A stretch of 53,872 bases of DNA from NCBI GenBank assembly GCA_030536295.1, contig JAUNQH010000008.1, positions 1 through 53,872 on the forward strand, in the 5' to 3' direction. Source of the stretch: Clostridia bacterium. GTDB lineage: Bacteria; Bacillota; Clostridia; Christensenellales; Aristaeellaceae. Under the pieces are notes generated by a model. That model was not told where the DNA came from, searched no databases, and saw only the letters and a program-made list of their open reading frames with translations. A program made the translations under genes and the position numbers. Positions 1 through 8,655 of this stretch are shown here, in pieces; positions within the stretch are counted from its first letter, which is position 1; each line of letters begins with the position of its first letter.

Positions 1-142
1 CCAGTTTGTCATACGTGTAATTCACTCTGCCCGTTCCGTATGTCAGCGAGGTCACACGGTTTTCGCTTTTACGGATGCGGACATGGTGATGCCTCCTTAA
101 TATATGGTCGTGTACAAAGAGTACGAAGTAAACCGGGTTCAT
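1..142 (-). pseudogene. RHS/YD-repeat protein fragment, runs off the window
   Basis: On the minus strand a frame is open from an ATG at 142 to the window edge (47 codons). Its last part reads SENRVTSLTYGTGRVNYTYD, typical of RHS/YD-repeat proteins (large surface or secreted proteins, often toxins). The ATG at 142 follows an in-frame TAG and has no good ribosome-binding site. A strong site (AAGGAGG, about 102-108) does precede an ATG at 93-95, but that frame stops after ten codons. A one-base shift in the A-rich stretch near 76-84 would join that start to the YD frame. I read this as a frameshifted or truncated RHS fragment. An intact gene with a different start cannot be excluded because the rest lies outside the window. 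Confidence 0.45.
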
Positions 143-387
143 CTATATGACGGGCGGAACTTCTGAATGATTCCATTGGATCATACATTTCTGTTCACTG
201 CTGTTCAGTTCCGAACCGGCGGATCTGTAAGTGATCACATCAGTGGCTTGTGTTATGCGATGTTCGCTTGATATGCCCTCAAAATTGCAAAAAGAGAGAT
301 TACTGTTGTCAACACCGAAAAACTGTCAACTTTCTCCTCCAATCATGAAAAACGTTTGTCTGACAGGCTTCCCGAACGCGCGAAATA

Positions 388-396
388 TGGTATACT
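388..396 (+). promoter_or_regulatory. Extended -10 promoter for the esterase operon
   Basis: TGG-TATACT lies 35 bases before the esterase start. No good -35 is seen at 16-18 bp, so the extended -10 probably carries recognition. The 16-mer GAAATATGGTATACTG at 382-397 recurs exactly before dnaK (22079-22094). The rest of 143-430 holds no convincing gene; a minus-strand frame there of about 60 codons has no usable start. Confidence 0.6.
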
Positions 397-430
397 GAAT
401 GTAAATATCCGAAAACGGGAGGAATGGAAT

Positions 431-1207
431 ATGGCATTTCTGCAGGTTCAGTTTTTTTCCGAATCATTGAATGTGGCGTCGACGGTGAATGTGATCCTGC
501 CGGAAGTGAGGCAGGGGATCGGCGTGCAGAAAGGCACGCGGCAGGAGGATCCGGATGTGCTGTATCTGCTGCACGGATACAGTGATGATCACTCCATCTG
601 GATGCGGAGAACATCGGTGGAGCGCTATGCCGCGGGGCATAATCTGGCCGTGATCATGCCGGCCGTGAACCACAGCTTTTACTGCAATGAGGTGTACGGC
701 GAGAAGTACTGGGATTATGTGAGCGAGGAGCTTCCGGCGGTGATGCACCGGTTCTTCCGCCTGACGGATGATCCGAAGCGGACCTATGTCGCGGGGCTGA
801 GCATGGGCGGCTACGGCGCCATGCGTCTGGCGCTGACATATCCGGAGCGCTTCGGCGCCGCGGCCAGCTTCAGCGGCGCGGTCGATATCGTGGACGAGAT
901 CCGGTACCTGACGGAGGAACGCAAGGAAAACTGGCGCCGCGTGCTCGGTGACCTGGACACGATAGAGCATACCGAAGTGGATACCATGTATCTGGCCGAA
1001 AAGAACGCGGACGCGCCCGAAAAACCGGATCTCTACGTCGCCTGCGGCACGGCGGATTTCCTGTATCCCCAGCATCTGCGCTTCGTTCCGCAATTGGAGA
1101 AGAACGGCTGGAACGTAAAGCATTACGAGAAGCCGGACGCGGTGCACGAGTGGGGCTTCTGGGATGAGCAGATCCGCACATTCATCGACTTCATCTATGG
1201 CAGGTAA
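431..1207 (+). CDS. Alpha/beta-hydrolase esterase (tributyrin esterase / S-formylglutathione hydrolase-like)
   Basis: A 258-residue cytoplasmic serine esterase of the EstA/esterase D type, which hydrolyses short acyl esters. The nucleophile elbow is GLSMGGYGAM. The acid is probably the Asp in the CGTADF stretch and the catalytic His is in VHEWGFWDEQ. The frame opens earlier, at 356, but 431 is chosen because GGGAGG sits about 8 bases before it and the promoter -10 (391-396) lies inside the longer frame. First gene of a close unit: the Nudix gene starts 8 bases after the stop. No signal peptide is seen. The natural substrate cannot be told from sequence; S-formylglutathione is only one member activity of the family. 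Confidence 0.85.
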   Translation: MAFLQVQFFSESLNVASTVNVILPEVRQGIGVQKGTRQEDPDVLYLLHGYSDDHSIWMRRTSVERYAAGHNLAVIMPAVNHSFYCNEVYGEKYWDYVSEELPAVMHRFFRLTDDPKRTYVAGLSMGGYGAMRLALTYPERFGAAASFSGAVDIVDEIRYLTEERKENWRRVLGDLDTIEHTEVDTMYLAEKNADAPEKPDLYVACGTADFLYPQHLRFVPQLEKNGWNVKHYEKPDAVHEWGFWDEQIRTFIDFIYGR

Positions 1208-1215
1208 GCGGCATC

Positions 1216-1602
1216 ATGAAAACGGTACGTGTAGTCGCGGCGGTGATCCGTGACGGCAGCCGGATCTTCGCGACGCAGCGCGGTTACGGGGAATACAAGG
1301 ACGGCTGGGAGTTTCCGGGCGGCAAGATCGAGAACGGGGAGACACCGCGGGAGGCGCTGAAACGCGAGATCCTGGAGGAACTGGATACCGCGATCGATGT
1401 GCGTGAGCTGATCTGCACTGTGGAATATGATTATCCGTCATTTCATCTGTCCATGGACTGCTTTATGGCGGAGGTGGTCAGCGGAAGCCTGACGCTCAGG
1501 GAAGCGGAGGACGCCAGATGGCTGACCAAGGATGAGCTGGACAGCGTGGACTGGCTGCCGGCGGACAGGACGTTGATCGCGAAACTGAAGGAAGCTATGT
1601 GA
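1216..1602 (+). CDS. Nudix hydrolase (MutT/CTP pyrophosphatase-like)
   Basis: A 128-residue Nudix enzyme of MutT size, expected to cleave nucleoside diphosphate linkages such as oxidised or non-canonical NTPs. The Nudix box begins at GGKIENGETPREALKREI and continues EEL; the metal-binding REXXEE core is intact. The Gly that usually follows EEL is Asp here, a variation seen in other MutT-like proteins. It starts 8 bases after the esterase, has an acetyltransferase downstream, and shares its transcript with a uracil-DNA glycosylase, which would fit a nucleotide/DNA housekeeping role. The real substrate is unknown, so no gene symbol is given. Confidence 0.85.
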   Translation: MKTVRVVAAVIRDGSRIFATQRGYGEYKDGWEFPGGKIENGETPREALKREILEELDTAIDVRELICTVEYDYPSFHLSMDCFMAEVVSGSLTLREAEDARWLTKDELDSVDWLPADRTLIAKLKEAM

Positions 1603-1632
1603 CCGGGTCATAAAGGACAGAGAGGAAACCGA

Positions 1633-2820
1633 ATGTATATCAGATTGCTGGAGAACACTGAAAAATACGAAGCGGGAAAGATCGCGGCGTTCTGCTTCCA
1701 TATGCGCGTATCGGATGAGGAAGCGGAAAAGAAAAAGGAAGAGTGCCTGAACAACCGGGATGAGCAATGGGGCGCGTTTACGGATGACGGCGTGCTGATG
1801 GGCAGCATCATCAACAACCATTATATGGCGCGCCTTTGCGGGCAGGATGTGATGTGCGGCGGGATCGGCGCCGTTTCAACGCTGCCGGAATACCGCCGCG
1901 GCGGCGCGGTCCGGGGCATTTTCGGCGAGCTGCTGAAAGCGGCCCGGGCGCGTGGTGAGGTCATTTCACTGCTGTATCCCTTCAGCCATGAGTTTTACCG
2001 CAAGTTCGGCTATGAAAGCGCGACGACCGGTACATGCTATGAAACGGAGCCTGCGGTTCTGAAACGATTTGTGTTTGACGGGCAGGCAAAAATGTGGCAG
2101 CCCGGGGATCCGGTGACGCCTTATACGGAACTGTATAATCAATGGGCGGAACAGTGGCATCTGGCTTTCCGCCGTACGGATGAGCAGATGAACGGGCAGC
2201 AGATGGGCAAGAAACCGCTCCGCGACAGACGATTCTGCTGGCTGCTGACGCCGAAGGAGGGAGGGAGCCCCTTCGCGTATGTGCTCGCTGACGATGTTTA
2301 CCATGAGCCCGACGCGATCATGAATGTGAATGAAGCCGCGTGGACGAACGCGGAAGGATTCCGGGCGGTCCTCGGCTTCCTGGGGCGCTTTGGCGCCGAT
2401 TACGGTACGATCCGCTTTATGAATATGCCGACCGGCATCGACCTTGCGGCGCTCAGCGGAAACGCGTACGGTGTAAGCACCAAACCCGCCAGAGCCCAGA
2501 TGCTGCGCGTGATGAACACGGAGATGCTGCTGCGGGTGATGTGCCGCGGCAGGAACGCGAAGTTTACGATCAGCGTGACCGGCGATGAGCAGATCGCGGA
2601 GAATAACGGCATCTTCCGCGTGGCGGGGGATACCGTGACGGCCGCGGAAAACGCGGTGCCGGATATCACAGCGGATATCCGAGCCCTGGCGCGCATGGCC
2701 TGCGGGGACGCGGAAATGGCGGAGATCCTGCTGCGGCCGGATGTCACCGTGACCGGCGCTGTATCGGAAATGAGCAAGGTCTTTTTCAGACGCAATGTGT
2801 ATATCGGGGACCATTTCTGA
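1633..2820 (+). CDS. Eis-like GNAT N-acetyltransferase with C-terminal SCP2-type domain
   Basis: 395 residues, the usual length for the Eis family (two GNAT-like domains plus a sterol-carrier-type C-terminal domain). The acetyl-CoA region is GAVSTLPEYRRGGAVRGIF (about residues 77-95), followed by SLLYPFSHEFYRKFGYE, a strong Eis hallmark. The last 100 residues (from about 295) are rich in short beta strands, as in the SCP2-like domain. Eis proteins acetylate amines, including aminoglycosides and peptides, but the substrate here is unknown and resistance should not be assumed. AGAGAGG lies 9 bases before the ATG. Third gene of the 431-3430 unit. Confidence 0.85.
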   Translation: MYIRLLENTEKYEAGKIAAFCFHMRVSDEEAEKKKEECLNNRDEQWGAFTDDGVLMGSIINNHYMARLCGQDVMCGGIGAVSTLPEYRRGGAVRGIFGELLKAARARGEVISLLYPFSHEFYRKFGYESATTGTCYETEPAVLKRFVFDGQAKMWQPGDPVTPYTELYNQWAEQWHLAFRRTDEQMNGQQMGKKPLRDRRFCWLLTPKEGGSPFAYVLADDVYHEPDAIMNVNEAAWTNAEGFRAVLGFLGRFGADYGTIRFMNMPTGIDLAALSGNAYGVSTKPARAQMLRVMNTEMLLRVMCRGRNAKFTISVTGDEQIAENNGIFRVAGDTVTAAENAVPDITADIRALARMACGDAEMAEILLRPDVTVTGAVSEMSKVFFRRNVYIGDHF

Positions 2821-2836
2821 CGAGCGGAGGCATGAT

Positions 2837-3430
2837 ATGGCTGAGATCAGCTGGGAGTTATTTGACCGCCAGGTGCAGGAATGCCGGATGTGTCCGCTGT
2901 ACGCGGGCGCGAAGAACAAAGTGCCCGGACAGGGCGACCGGCAGTCGCCGCTGATGCTGATCGGCGAGGGTCCGGGTCAGGTGGAGGACGAGCAGGGACT
3001 CGCGTTCGTGGGTCCCGCCGGGCAGCTGCTGACGAAAATGCTCGGGGCCGTCGGGCTCCCGCGAGACAGGGTATATATCTGCAATATCGTGAAGTGCCGC
3101 CCGCCGCAGAACCGCGTGCCGGAGCCGACGGAAGCGGACGCGTGCAAGCTGCATCTGCGGATACAGACCGCGCTGATCCGGCCGAAGGTGATCCTGCTGC
3201 TGGGCTCCACCGCGGCGAAGAATACACTGGATCCGGAATTCCGGATCACGCGGCAGCGCGGGCAGTGGTTCGAACGCAAGGGCGTATGGATGATGGCGAC
3301 CTACCATCCCTCGGCACTGCTGCGTGACGCTTCCAAAAAGAAGGAAGCCTGGGCGGATATGCAGACATTGCGCGATAAACTGAAGGAACTGGGGCTGTAT
3401 GAAGATCTGCCGGGTTACGGGCAGGAATGA
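2837..3430 (+). CDS. Family-4 uracil-DNA glycosylase (Fe-S type)
   Basis: 197 residues. It removes uracil from DNA to start base-excision repair. Motifs: GEGPGQVEDEQGLAFVGPAG for uracil binding, HPSALLR near the C terminus for DNA contact, and four cysteines for a [4Fe-4S] cluster (C16, C19, the Cys of IVKCRPPQNR, and the Cys of EADACKL). The frame is open from 2795, inside the previous gene, but 2837 has GCGGAGG 6 bases upstream. Last gene of the operon; a terminator follows at 3441. The family is common in thermophiles and many anaerobes. Confidence 0.92.
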   Translation: MAEISWELFDRQVQECRMCPLYAGAKNKVPGQGDRQSPLMLIGEGPGQVEDEQGLAFVGPAGQLLTKMLGAVGLPRDRVYICNIVKCRPPQNRVPEPTEADACKLHLRIQTALIRPKVILLLGSTAAKNTLDPEFRITRQRGQWFERKGVWMMATYHPSALLRDASKKKEAWADMQTLRDKLKELGLYEDLPGYGQE

Positions 3431-3440
3431 TCAGAGGAAG

Positions 3441-3462
3441 AGCGGGCTGCGGCCTGCTTTTC
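3441..3462 (+). terminator. Intrinsic terminator after the UDG gene
   Basis: Stem AGCGGGC / GCCTGCT (one G-U pair) with loop TGCG, followed by a run of T. It begins 10 bases after the UDG stop. Confidence 0.7.
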
Positions 3463-3501
3463 CGTTATAGAAGAAAGATTGATGTATGCGCGGGTCCGCT
3501 G

Positions 3502-3530
3502 TCGACACGGATCGGCGGAAATGATACAAT
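3502..3530 (+). promoter_or_regulatory. Promoter for the ABC exporter operon
   Basis: TCGACA (3502-3507), 17 bp, TACAAT (3525-3530), with TGA directly before the -10 (extended -10). It lies 30 bases before the first exporter gene. Confidence 0.75.
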
Positions 3531-3560
3531 ACAGGGGATATCGATCAACGGGGAGCATGT

Positions 3561-5276
3561 ATGAAACTGATTCTGAAATATCTGCGCAAGCACTGGGGGA
3601 TCTTTCTGATCTCGACATTGTTCCTGACAATGGAAGCGGTGGCTGATCTGATGCAGCCGACATTCATGTCAAAGATCGTGGATAACGGCGTCCGGAACGC
3701 GGATACCGGACTGATCCTGCTGTACGGGCTGATCATGCTCGCGATCGCCGCCGCGGGCGCTTTCTGCGCCGTGATGCGGAACAGGTTTGCCAGCAGGACA
3801 TCACAGACCGTCGGCAATGAGCTGCGCCTGGACATGTACCGGCATGTACAGGAACTGTCCCTTGAGAATATCGACAGGCTGCAGCCCGCGTCCATCATTA
3901 CCCGCATGACGAATGACGTGACACAGATACAGGATTTTATCGCCAGCATGATGCGCATGATGGTCAAGGCGCCGATCACCGGCATCGGCGCGATCGTGCT
4001 GATCATCATCCAGACGCCGCGCCAGGCGCCGGTGATGGGCCTGATCCTGCTGATCGCGGCGGTGCTGATCTGGTGCAATATCCGGATCGGCTATCCCAAG
4101 TTCGATCTGGTGCAGAAGTGCCTGGACCGGCTGAATCGGACCAGCCGGGAGTTTCTGACCTCCATCCGCGTGGTCAAGGCTTTCTCGGCCGAGGACCAGG
4201 AACGCGAAAAGTTTTCCGACGCGTCCGAACAGCTGGCGGAGGCAAACAGAAAAGCGCAGCAGATCATGGCAGTGTTCACGCCGCTGATCAATCTGGTGGT
4301 GAACTTCGGCATCGTGCTGCTTCTGTGGGTCTCGCAGAATCAGGATGAAGCGCAGATCGGCCGCCTGATGGCGTCCGTCAACTATATGACGCAGGTCATG
4401 TTCGCCGTGACGATGATCGCCAACGTGATGAACACGGCGGTGCGCGCCATGGCTTCCTCCGCGCGCATACAGGAAGTACTGGATGAACAGCCCGCGCAGG
4501 ATATGGCGGAAAGTACAGAAAGACCTGAGATCCGCGGCGGCATCGCGCTGGAAGACATGAGCTTCACATATGCCGGAGCGTCGCGGCCGGCACTGAAGGA
4601 TATCGGATTCGCGATCGAAGCCGGAACGATGCTGGGCATCATCGGTCCCACGGGCTCCGGCAAGACGACGCTGGTGAATCTGATCCCGCGGTTCTATGAC
4701 GCGACGGAAGGGCGGATCCTGATCGACGGGACGGATGTACGGAAGATGGAGCCGGAGCATCTGCGGAAAGCTGTCGCGGTGGTCTCGCAGAAGGCGCTGT
4801 TGTTCAGCGGCACGATCCGTGAGAACCTGAAATGGGGCTGCGCGGACGCGACGGACGAACAGATCCGCGAAGCGGCGCGCATTGCCTGCGCCGATGAATT
4901 TATCGAAAAAACGGAAAAGGGATATGACACCGAGCTCGGGCAGGGCGGTGTGAACCTTTCCGGCGGACAGAAACAGCGCCTGTCCATCGCCAGGGCGCTG
5001 CTGTGCGATCCGCGCATCCTGATCCTGGATGACTGTACCAGCGCGCTGGACGCGCAGACCGAGAGCAAGGTGCTGGATCATCTGACGCGCAAACGCGGTG
5101 AAATGACGGTGCTGCTGATCAGCCAGCGCATCTCCACCGTGATGCGGGCGGACCGGATCCTCTGCCTGGATGACGGATGCGTGCAGGGCTTCGGCACACA
5201 TGACGAGCTGATGCGTGACTGCCGCGTGTACCGGGAGATCCGGCATTCGCAGATCGGAGGCGGTGAAAATGAGTAA
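3561..5276 (+). CDS. ABC exporter half-transporter A (degenerate catalytic site)
   Basis: 571 residues: an N-terminal six-helix membrane domain (about 1-310) and a C-terminal ATPase domain. Walker A is GPTGSGKTT, the signature LSGGQKQRLS. Walker B reads LILDDCTSALD, with Asp in place of the catalytic Glu. In known heterodimeric exporters (TM287/288, BmrCD) one subunit carries exactly this substitution, giving one inactive ATP site. The partner gene overlaps the end of this one by 8 bases, so the two are translationally coupled. There is no C39 peptidase domain, so it is not a double-glycine peptide exporter. Substrate unknown; drugs or lipids are typical for the family. Confidence 0.9.
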   Translation: MKLILKYLRKHWGIFLISTLFLTMEAVADLMQPTFMSKIVDNGVRNADTGLILLYGLIMLAIAAAGAFCAVMRNRFASRTSQTVGNELRLDMYRHVQELSLENIDRLQPASIITRMTNDVTQIQDFIASMMRMMVKAPITGIGAIVLIIIQTPRQAPVMGLILLIAAVLIWCNIRIGYPKFDLVQKCLDRLNRTSREFLTSIRVVKAFSAEDQEREKFSDASEQLAEANRKAQQIMAVFTPLINLVVNFGIVLLLWVSQNQDEAQIGRLMASVNYMTQVMFAVTMIANVMNTAVRAMASSARIQEVLDEQPAQDMAESTERPEIRGGIALEDMSFTYAGASRPALKDIGFAIEAGTMLGIIGPTGSGKTTLVNLIPRFYDATEGRILIDGTDVRKMEPEHLRKAVAVVSQKALLFSGTIRENLKWGCADATDEQIREAARIACADEFIEKTEKGYDTELGQGGVNLSGGQKQRLSIARALLCDPRILILDDCTSALDAQTESKVLDHLTRKRGEMTVLLISQRISTVMRADRILCLDDGCVQGFGTHDELMRDCRVYREIRHSQIGGGENE

Positions 5277-7086
5277 CAGACCGAATGCAGTGCCGCCGGC
5301 CAATATGACAGGCATTACCCGCGGGGGCCGGGGCGTTTTCGTGAAGCCCAAAGACTTCAGAGGCACACTGCGCCGGCTGTGGGATCTGACCCGCGGCAAG
5401 CGGAACGGACTCGGCTGGATCCTGCTGCTGTCCGCGCTGGCGTCCGCGGCTTCCATCCTGTCGCCGTATCTGAGCGGCAAGGCGGTCACGGCGATCAAGG
5501 ACGGTTCCCCGGTCAAATTCCTGCTGCTCATGCTGCTGCTTCTGTATTTCGCGGACTGGCTGGTGAAGCTGCTGCAGAAGCTGCTGATGGCGACTGTCGG
5601 TCAGCGCGTGATCCATCATATCCGCAATACGCTGTTTGACAGGATGATCCGGCTTCCGCTGGCCTTCTTCGATGAGCACCGGCACGGTGAGCTGATGAGC
5701 CGCCTGACGAACGATATCGACAATATCAGCACTACGATCTCCAATTCGCTGACGATGCTGATGACATACGCTTTCACGATCGTCGGCATTCTGCTGATCA
5801 TGCTTGTCCTGAGCCCGCTGCTGACGCTTGTGGCATGCGTGTCGATCATCCTGATCGTGCTCACGACGCGGTTCATCACGAAGCGCACCCGGAAGATGTA
5901 TGCCGAGCAGCAGAAGGACCTCGGCGTTCTCAACGCGCAGATCGAGGAAGGCATATCCGGACTGAATGTGGTCAAGGCGTTCTGCCATGAGCGGGAAATG
6001 GAAAAGGTCTTCACGGAAAAGAATGACCGGCTGACCGCGACCGCGATCCGGGCGCTGATCATGTCCGGCTATCTGATGCCCATGATGAACGTGATCAACA
6101 ATCTGAGCTACGCGGCGATCGCCGTATTCAGCGGTGTGATGTATGTGAAGGGGCAGATCGCGGATATCGGCCTGATCACCAGCTTCCTGCTGTATGTGCG
6201 GCAGTTCACGCGGCCCTTTGTGGAGATCGCGAACATCTATAACAGTTTCCAGACCGCCGTTGCGGGCGCGGAACGCGTGTTCGACATCATGGACCGGGAG
6301 ACCGAGCCGGAGGACCGGCCGGATGCGCTGCCGTTTACCGATCCCACCGGTGAGGTTGAATTCAGGCATGTGCGGTTCGGATACTCGCCGGAGAAGGAAG
6401 TGCTGAAGGATATTTCCCTCTCCGTGCCCGCGGGCACGCGGATGGCCATCGTCGGCTCCACGGGCTCCGGCAAGACAACACTGATCAATCTGCTGACGCG
6501 GTTCTACGATGTGACGGGCGGGGAGATCCTGCTGGACGGACATAACATTAAGAATTACAGGATGCATGACCTGCGCGAGGCTTTCGGCGTGGTGCTGCAG
6601 GATACGAACCTGTTTGCCGCGTCCGTGCTGGAAAACATCGCGTACGGTGATCCGGAAGCATCCCGTGAAAAGATAGAGGAAGCCGCGCGGCTGGCCGGCG
6701 CGGACGCGTTCATCCGGCGCCTGCCGGACGGATATGATACCGTGCTGGAGCAGGGCGGCGCGGAGCTGTCACAGGGCGAACGGCAGCTGCTGACCATCGC
6801 CCGCGCCGTGCTGGCGGATTCGCCCATCATGATCCTGGATGAGGCAACGAGCTCGGTCGACACGGTCACGGAGCAGAAGATCCATCACGCGATGCTGGCA
6901 ATGTGCCGCGGACGGACATCCTTCATCATCGCGCACCGGCTCTCCACCATCCGGGATTCGGATAAGATCGTTCTGCTGGAGGACGGCAGGATCGCCGAGA
7001 TGGGCACGCATGATGAGCTGATGGCGCTGGGCGGCCGGTATGCCGGCATGTATCTGACGCAGACCGGAGCATGCGCGAACGGGTAA
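5269..7086 (+). CDS. ABC exporter half-transporter B (catalytic Glu present)
   Basis: 605 residues; membrane domain to about 340, then the ATPase. Walker A is GSTGSGKTT and Walker B MILDEATSSVD, with the normal catalytic Glu. The signature is LSQGERQLL rather than LSGGQ, which matches the non-canonical signature expected of the partner of a Walker-B-degenerate subunit. The start at 5269 is chosen because a purine-rich site (GGAGGCGGTG) precedes it; the frame opens at 5215 inside the previous gene. The N terminus has about 40 extra cytoplasmic residues compared with subunit A. With A it should form one heterodimeric exporter. Confidence 0.9.
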   Translation: MSNRPNAVPPANMTGITRGGRGVFVKPKDFRGTLRRLWDLTRGKRNGLGWILLLSALASAASILSPYLSGKAVTAIKDGSPVKFLLLMLLLLYFADWLVKLLQKLLMATVGQRVIHHIRNTLFDRMIRLPLAFFDEHRHGELMSRLTNDIDNISTTISNSLTMLMTYAFTIVGILLIMLVLSPLLTLVACVSIILIVLTTRFITKRTRKMYAEQQKDLGVLNAQIEEGISGLNVVKAFCHEREMEKVFTEKNDRLTATAIRALIMSGYLMPMMNVINNLSYAAIAVFSGVMYVKGQIADIGLITSFLLYVRQFTRPFVEIANIYNSFQTAVAGAERVFDIMDRETEPEDRPDALPFTDPTGEVEFRHVRFGYSPEKEVLKDISLSVPAGTRMAIVGSTGSGKTTLINLLTRFYDVTGGEILLDGHNIKNYRMHDLREAFGVVLQDTNLFAASVLENIAYGDPEASREKIEEAARLAGADAFIRRLPDGYDTVLEQGGAELSQGERQLLTIARAVLADSPIMILDEATSSVDTVTEQKIHHAMLAMCRGRTSFIIAHRLSTIRDSDKIVLLEDGRIAEMGTHDELMALGGRYAGMYLTQTGACANG

Positions 7087-7091
7087 AATAC

Positions 7092-7120
7092 TTGACAGAA
7101 GCGCGCGGCGCGTGTATCCT
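7092..7120 (+). promoter_or_regulatory. Promoter for the PfkB-type kinase
   Basis: TTGACA (7092-7097), 17 bp, TATCCT (7115-7120), directly after the exporter stop and 32 bases before the kinase start. The kinase therefore has its own promoter. Confidence 0.85.
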
Positions 7121-7152
7121 TGGTGACATTATTCAGACAGGAGGTGCCCGGT

Positions 7153-8052
7153 ATGGCTCAGGCGTATCTTTTCGGACAGGTGCTCGGAACTCATTCCTTC
7201 TATCTGCGGGACGGTTTCCCGGTGGAAGATGAGTATTCCGAGCTTGCCAATACCTACTTCCTTCCGGGCGGCGAGACCGGCTCCGCGGCTACGGTGCTGG
7301 CATCGCTCGGCGTTCATGTGAAGATGGACGGTACCCATATCGGCACCGAAGTCGCGCCCATGCTGCGTGCCTTCTACGCGGACAAGTGCGTTGACCTGTC
7401 CTCTTTGTATTTCGATCCGGATTATCAGGGCCTGATGGATTATGTGCTGGTATCCGGGCTCAGCCGTACGCCGATGGGCACATTCCAGCAGCTGTATGAG
7501 CTGGGTATCAAGCGCTGGAATATGCCGCGGGAGACGGATATCGCCGGGGCGGAAGTCGTCGCGATCGATCCCTTCTTTCAGGAGGAAACGCAGGCTGCCG
7601 CGGAGATGTGCGTGAAGCACGGCAAGCCGTATGTGACGATCGACTGCGCCCATGATACCTACCTGCACAGCCATGCGGCGGTGAATGTCGTTTCAAAGGA
7701 ATGCCTGGGGAATGATTACCGCGGTGTGCCCAAAGAGGAAGCGGCGGAACTGCTGAAGGAGCATTCCGACGGCCTGACCATCGTGACCACCGGCGCGAAC
7801 GATATGCTCTACGGCAGAAAAGGGCAGGCGCTGAAGCGCATGAAGCCCTTCTCCGTTGAGGTGCGCAGCACGCTGGGCGCCGGGGACACCTTCAAGGCGG
7901 GCTGCGTTTACGGCCTGCTGCACGGGATGAATGATGACGAACTGGTACGGTTCGCGAGCGCGTGCTCCGCGGTCGCGATCACACGATATCCGCTGCCGCT
8001 GTATCCTCCGAAGCCTGAGGAAGTCGCGGCGCTGATCGGCCGCGGCGTGTAA
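7153..8052 (+). CDS. PfkB-family carbohydrate/nucleoside kinase
   Basis: 299 residues. The family phosphorylates sugars or nucleosides with ATP. The C-terminal signature STLGAGDTFKAG carries the catalytic Asp and anion hole; the N-terminal LPGGETGSAATVLASLG matches the first PfkB signature. AGGAGGTG lies 9 bases before the ATG at 7153; the in-frame ATG at 7120 lies on the -10 element and is not used. It has its own promoter and a terminator downstream, so it is a single-gene unit and its neighbours say little about the substrate. Confidence 0.88.
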   Translation: MAQAYLFGQVLGTHSFYLRDGFPVEDEYSELANTYFLPGGETGSAATVLASLGVHVKMDGTHIGTEVAPMLRAFYADKCVDLSSLYFDPDYQGLMDYVLVSGLSRTPMGTFQQLYELGIKRWNMPRETDIAGAEVVAIDPFFQEETQAAAEMCVKHGKPYVTIDCAHDTYLHSHAAVNVVSKECLGNDYRGVPKEEAAELLKEHSDGLTIVTTGANDMLYGRKGQALKRMKPFSVEVRSTLGAGDTFKAGCVYGLLHGMNDDELVRFASACSAVAITRYPLPLYPPKPEEVAALIGRGV

Positions 8053-8121
8053 GCGGAGGAGATACGGCGGCGTAAAAGTCCCTTTGATGAACGGATCAGA
8101 CAAATGAATCGGAACGGCGCG

Positions 8122-8159
8122 GCCTGTTTTCCGGAAAACAGGCATGTATTTGTTTTTTA
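8122..8159 (+). terminator. Perfect 22-bp palindrome plus T-rich tail
   Basis: 8122-8143 is a perfect palindrome (centre CCGG, arms GCCTGTTTT / AAAACAGGC), followed by a T-rich stretch to 8159. It can act as the terminator of the PfkB unit. Its exact symmetry would also suit a dimeric repressor ahead of the next gene, which starts 26 bases later. Confidence 0.65.
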
Positions 8160-8184
8160 TATTTTGAATCGGGAGGAATGAGAT

Positions 8185-8655
8185 ATGATCCGGCTGGCAG
8201 TTGCGGAAGATATAGATCGTGTGAATGAATTGCGGAAGATCGTGAATGATCTTCATGTACAGGGGCGCCCGGATATTTTCAAACCGGGCTTCGGTGAGGA
8301 GATCCGCGCTCATGCGGCGAACTACCTTGAGTGGGAGAATAATGATATCCTGATCTGCGAACGGGACGGCGTCATCTGCGGGTTCGTGATGGTGGATTAT
8401 ATCGAAAAGCCGGAGAACGCGTACAACCTGGCACGAAGGTTTTATCACATAGCCGAGATCTGTGTGGATCCCGCGTACCGCAGAATGGGCGTCGGCCGGG
8501 AAATGATGGAATATATGAAAGCGGACGCGAAGAAGCGGGGCTTTGACCGGATCGAACTGGATATGTGGGAGTTCAATGACGCCCTGGATTTCTATGAGGC
8601 AATCGGTTTCAGAACTTACAGGAGGTATATGGAATATGTATTTGAAGATGATTGA
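8185..8655 (+). CDS. GNAT-family N-acetyltransferase
   Basis: 156 residues, a single GNAT domain. The acetyl-CoA loop is VDPAYRRMGVGREMMEYM (about residues 93-110) and the C-terminal part reads ALDFYEAIGFRTYRRYME, usual for the family. GGGAGGAATGAG precedes the ATG. The stop overlaps the next gene by 20 bases, so the two are coupled. Acceptor substrate unknown. Confidence 0.9.
   Translation: MIRLAVAEDIDRVNELRKIVNDLHVQGRPDIFKPGFGEEIRAHAANYLEWENNDILICERDGVICGFVMVDYIEKPENAYNLARRFYHIAEICVDPAYRRMGVGREMMEYMKADAKKRGFDRIELDMWEFNDALDFYEAIGFRTYRRYMEYVFEDD

Noticed and set aside
143-355. Minus-strand open stretch of about 60 codons before the RHS fragment
   Set aside because: No start codon with a ribosome-binding site, no similarity to RHS repeats, and a stop separates it from the YD frame.
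3801-5531. Long minus-strand frame (576 codons) opposite the ABC exporter genes
   Set aside because: It is antisense to clear ATPase motifs, has a Arg/His/Gln/Asp-rich translation with no domain, and no ribosome-binding site. High GC codon bias opens such frames.
3561-7086. Exporter for the double-glycine peptides
   Set aside because: Neither subunit has an N-terminal C39 peptidase domain.
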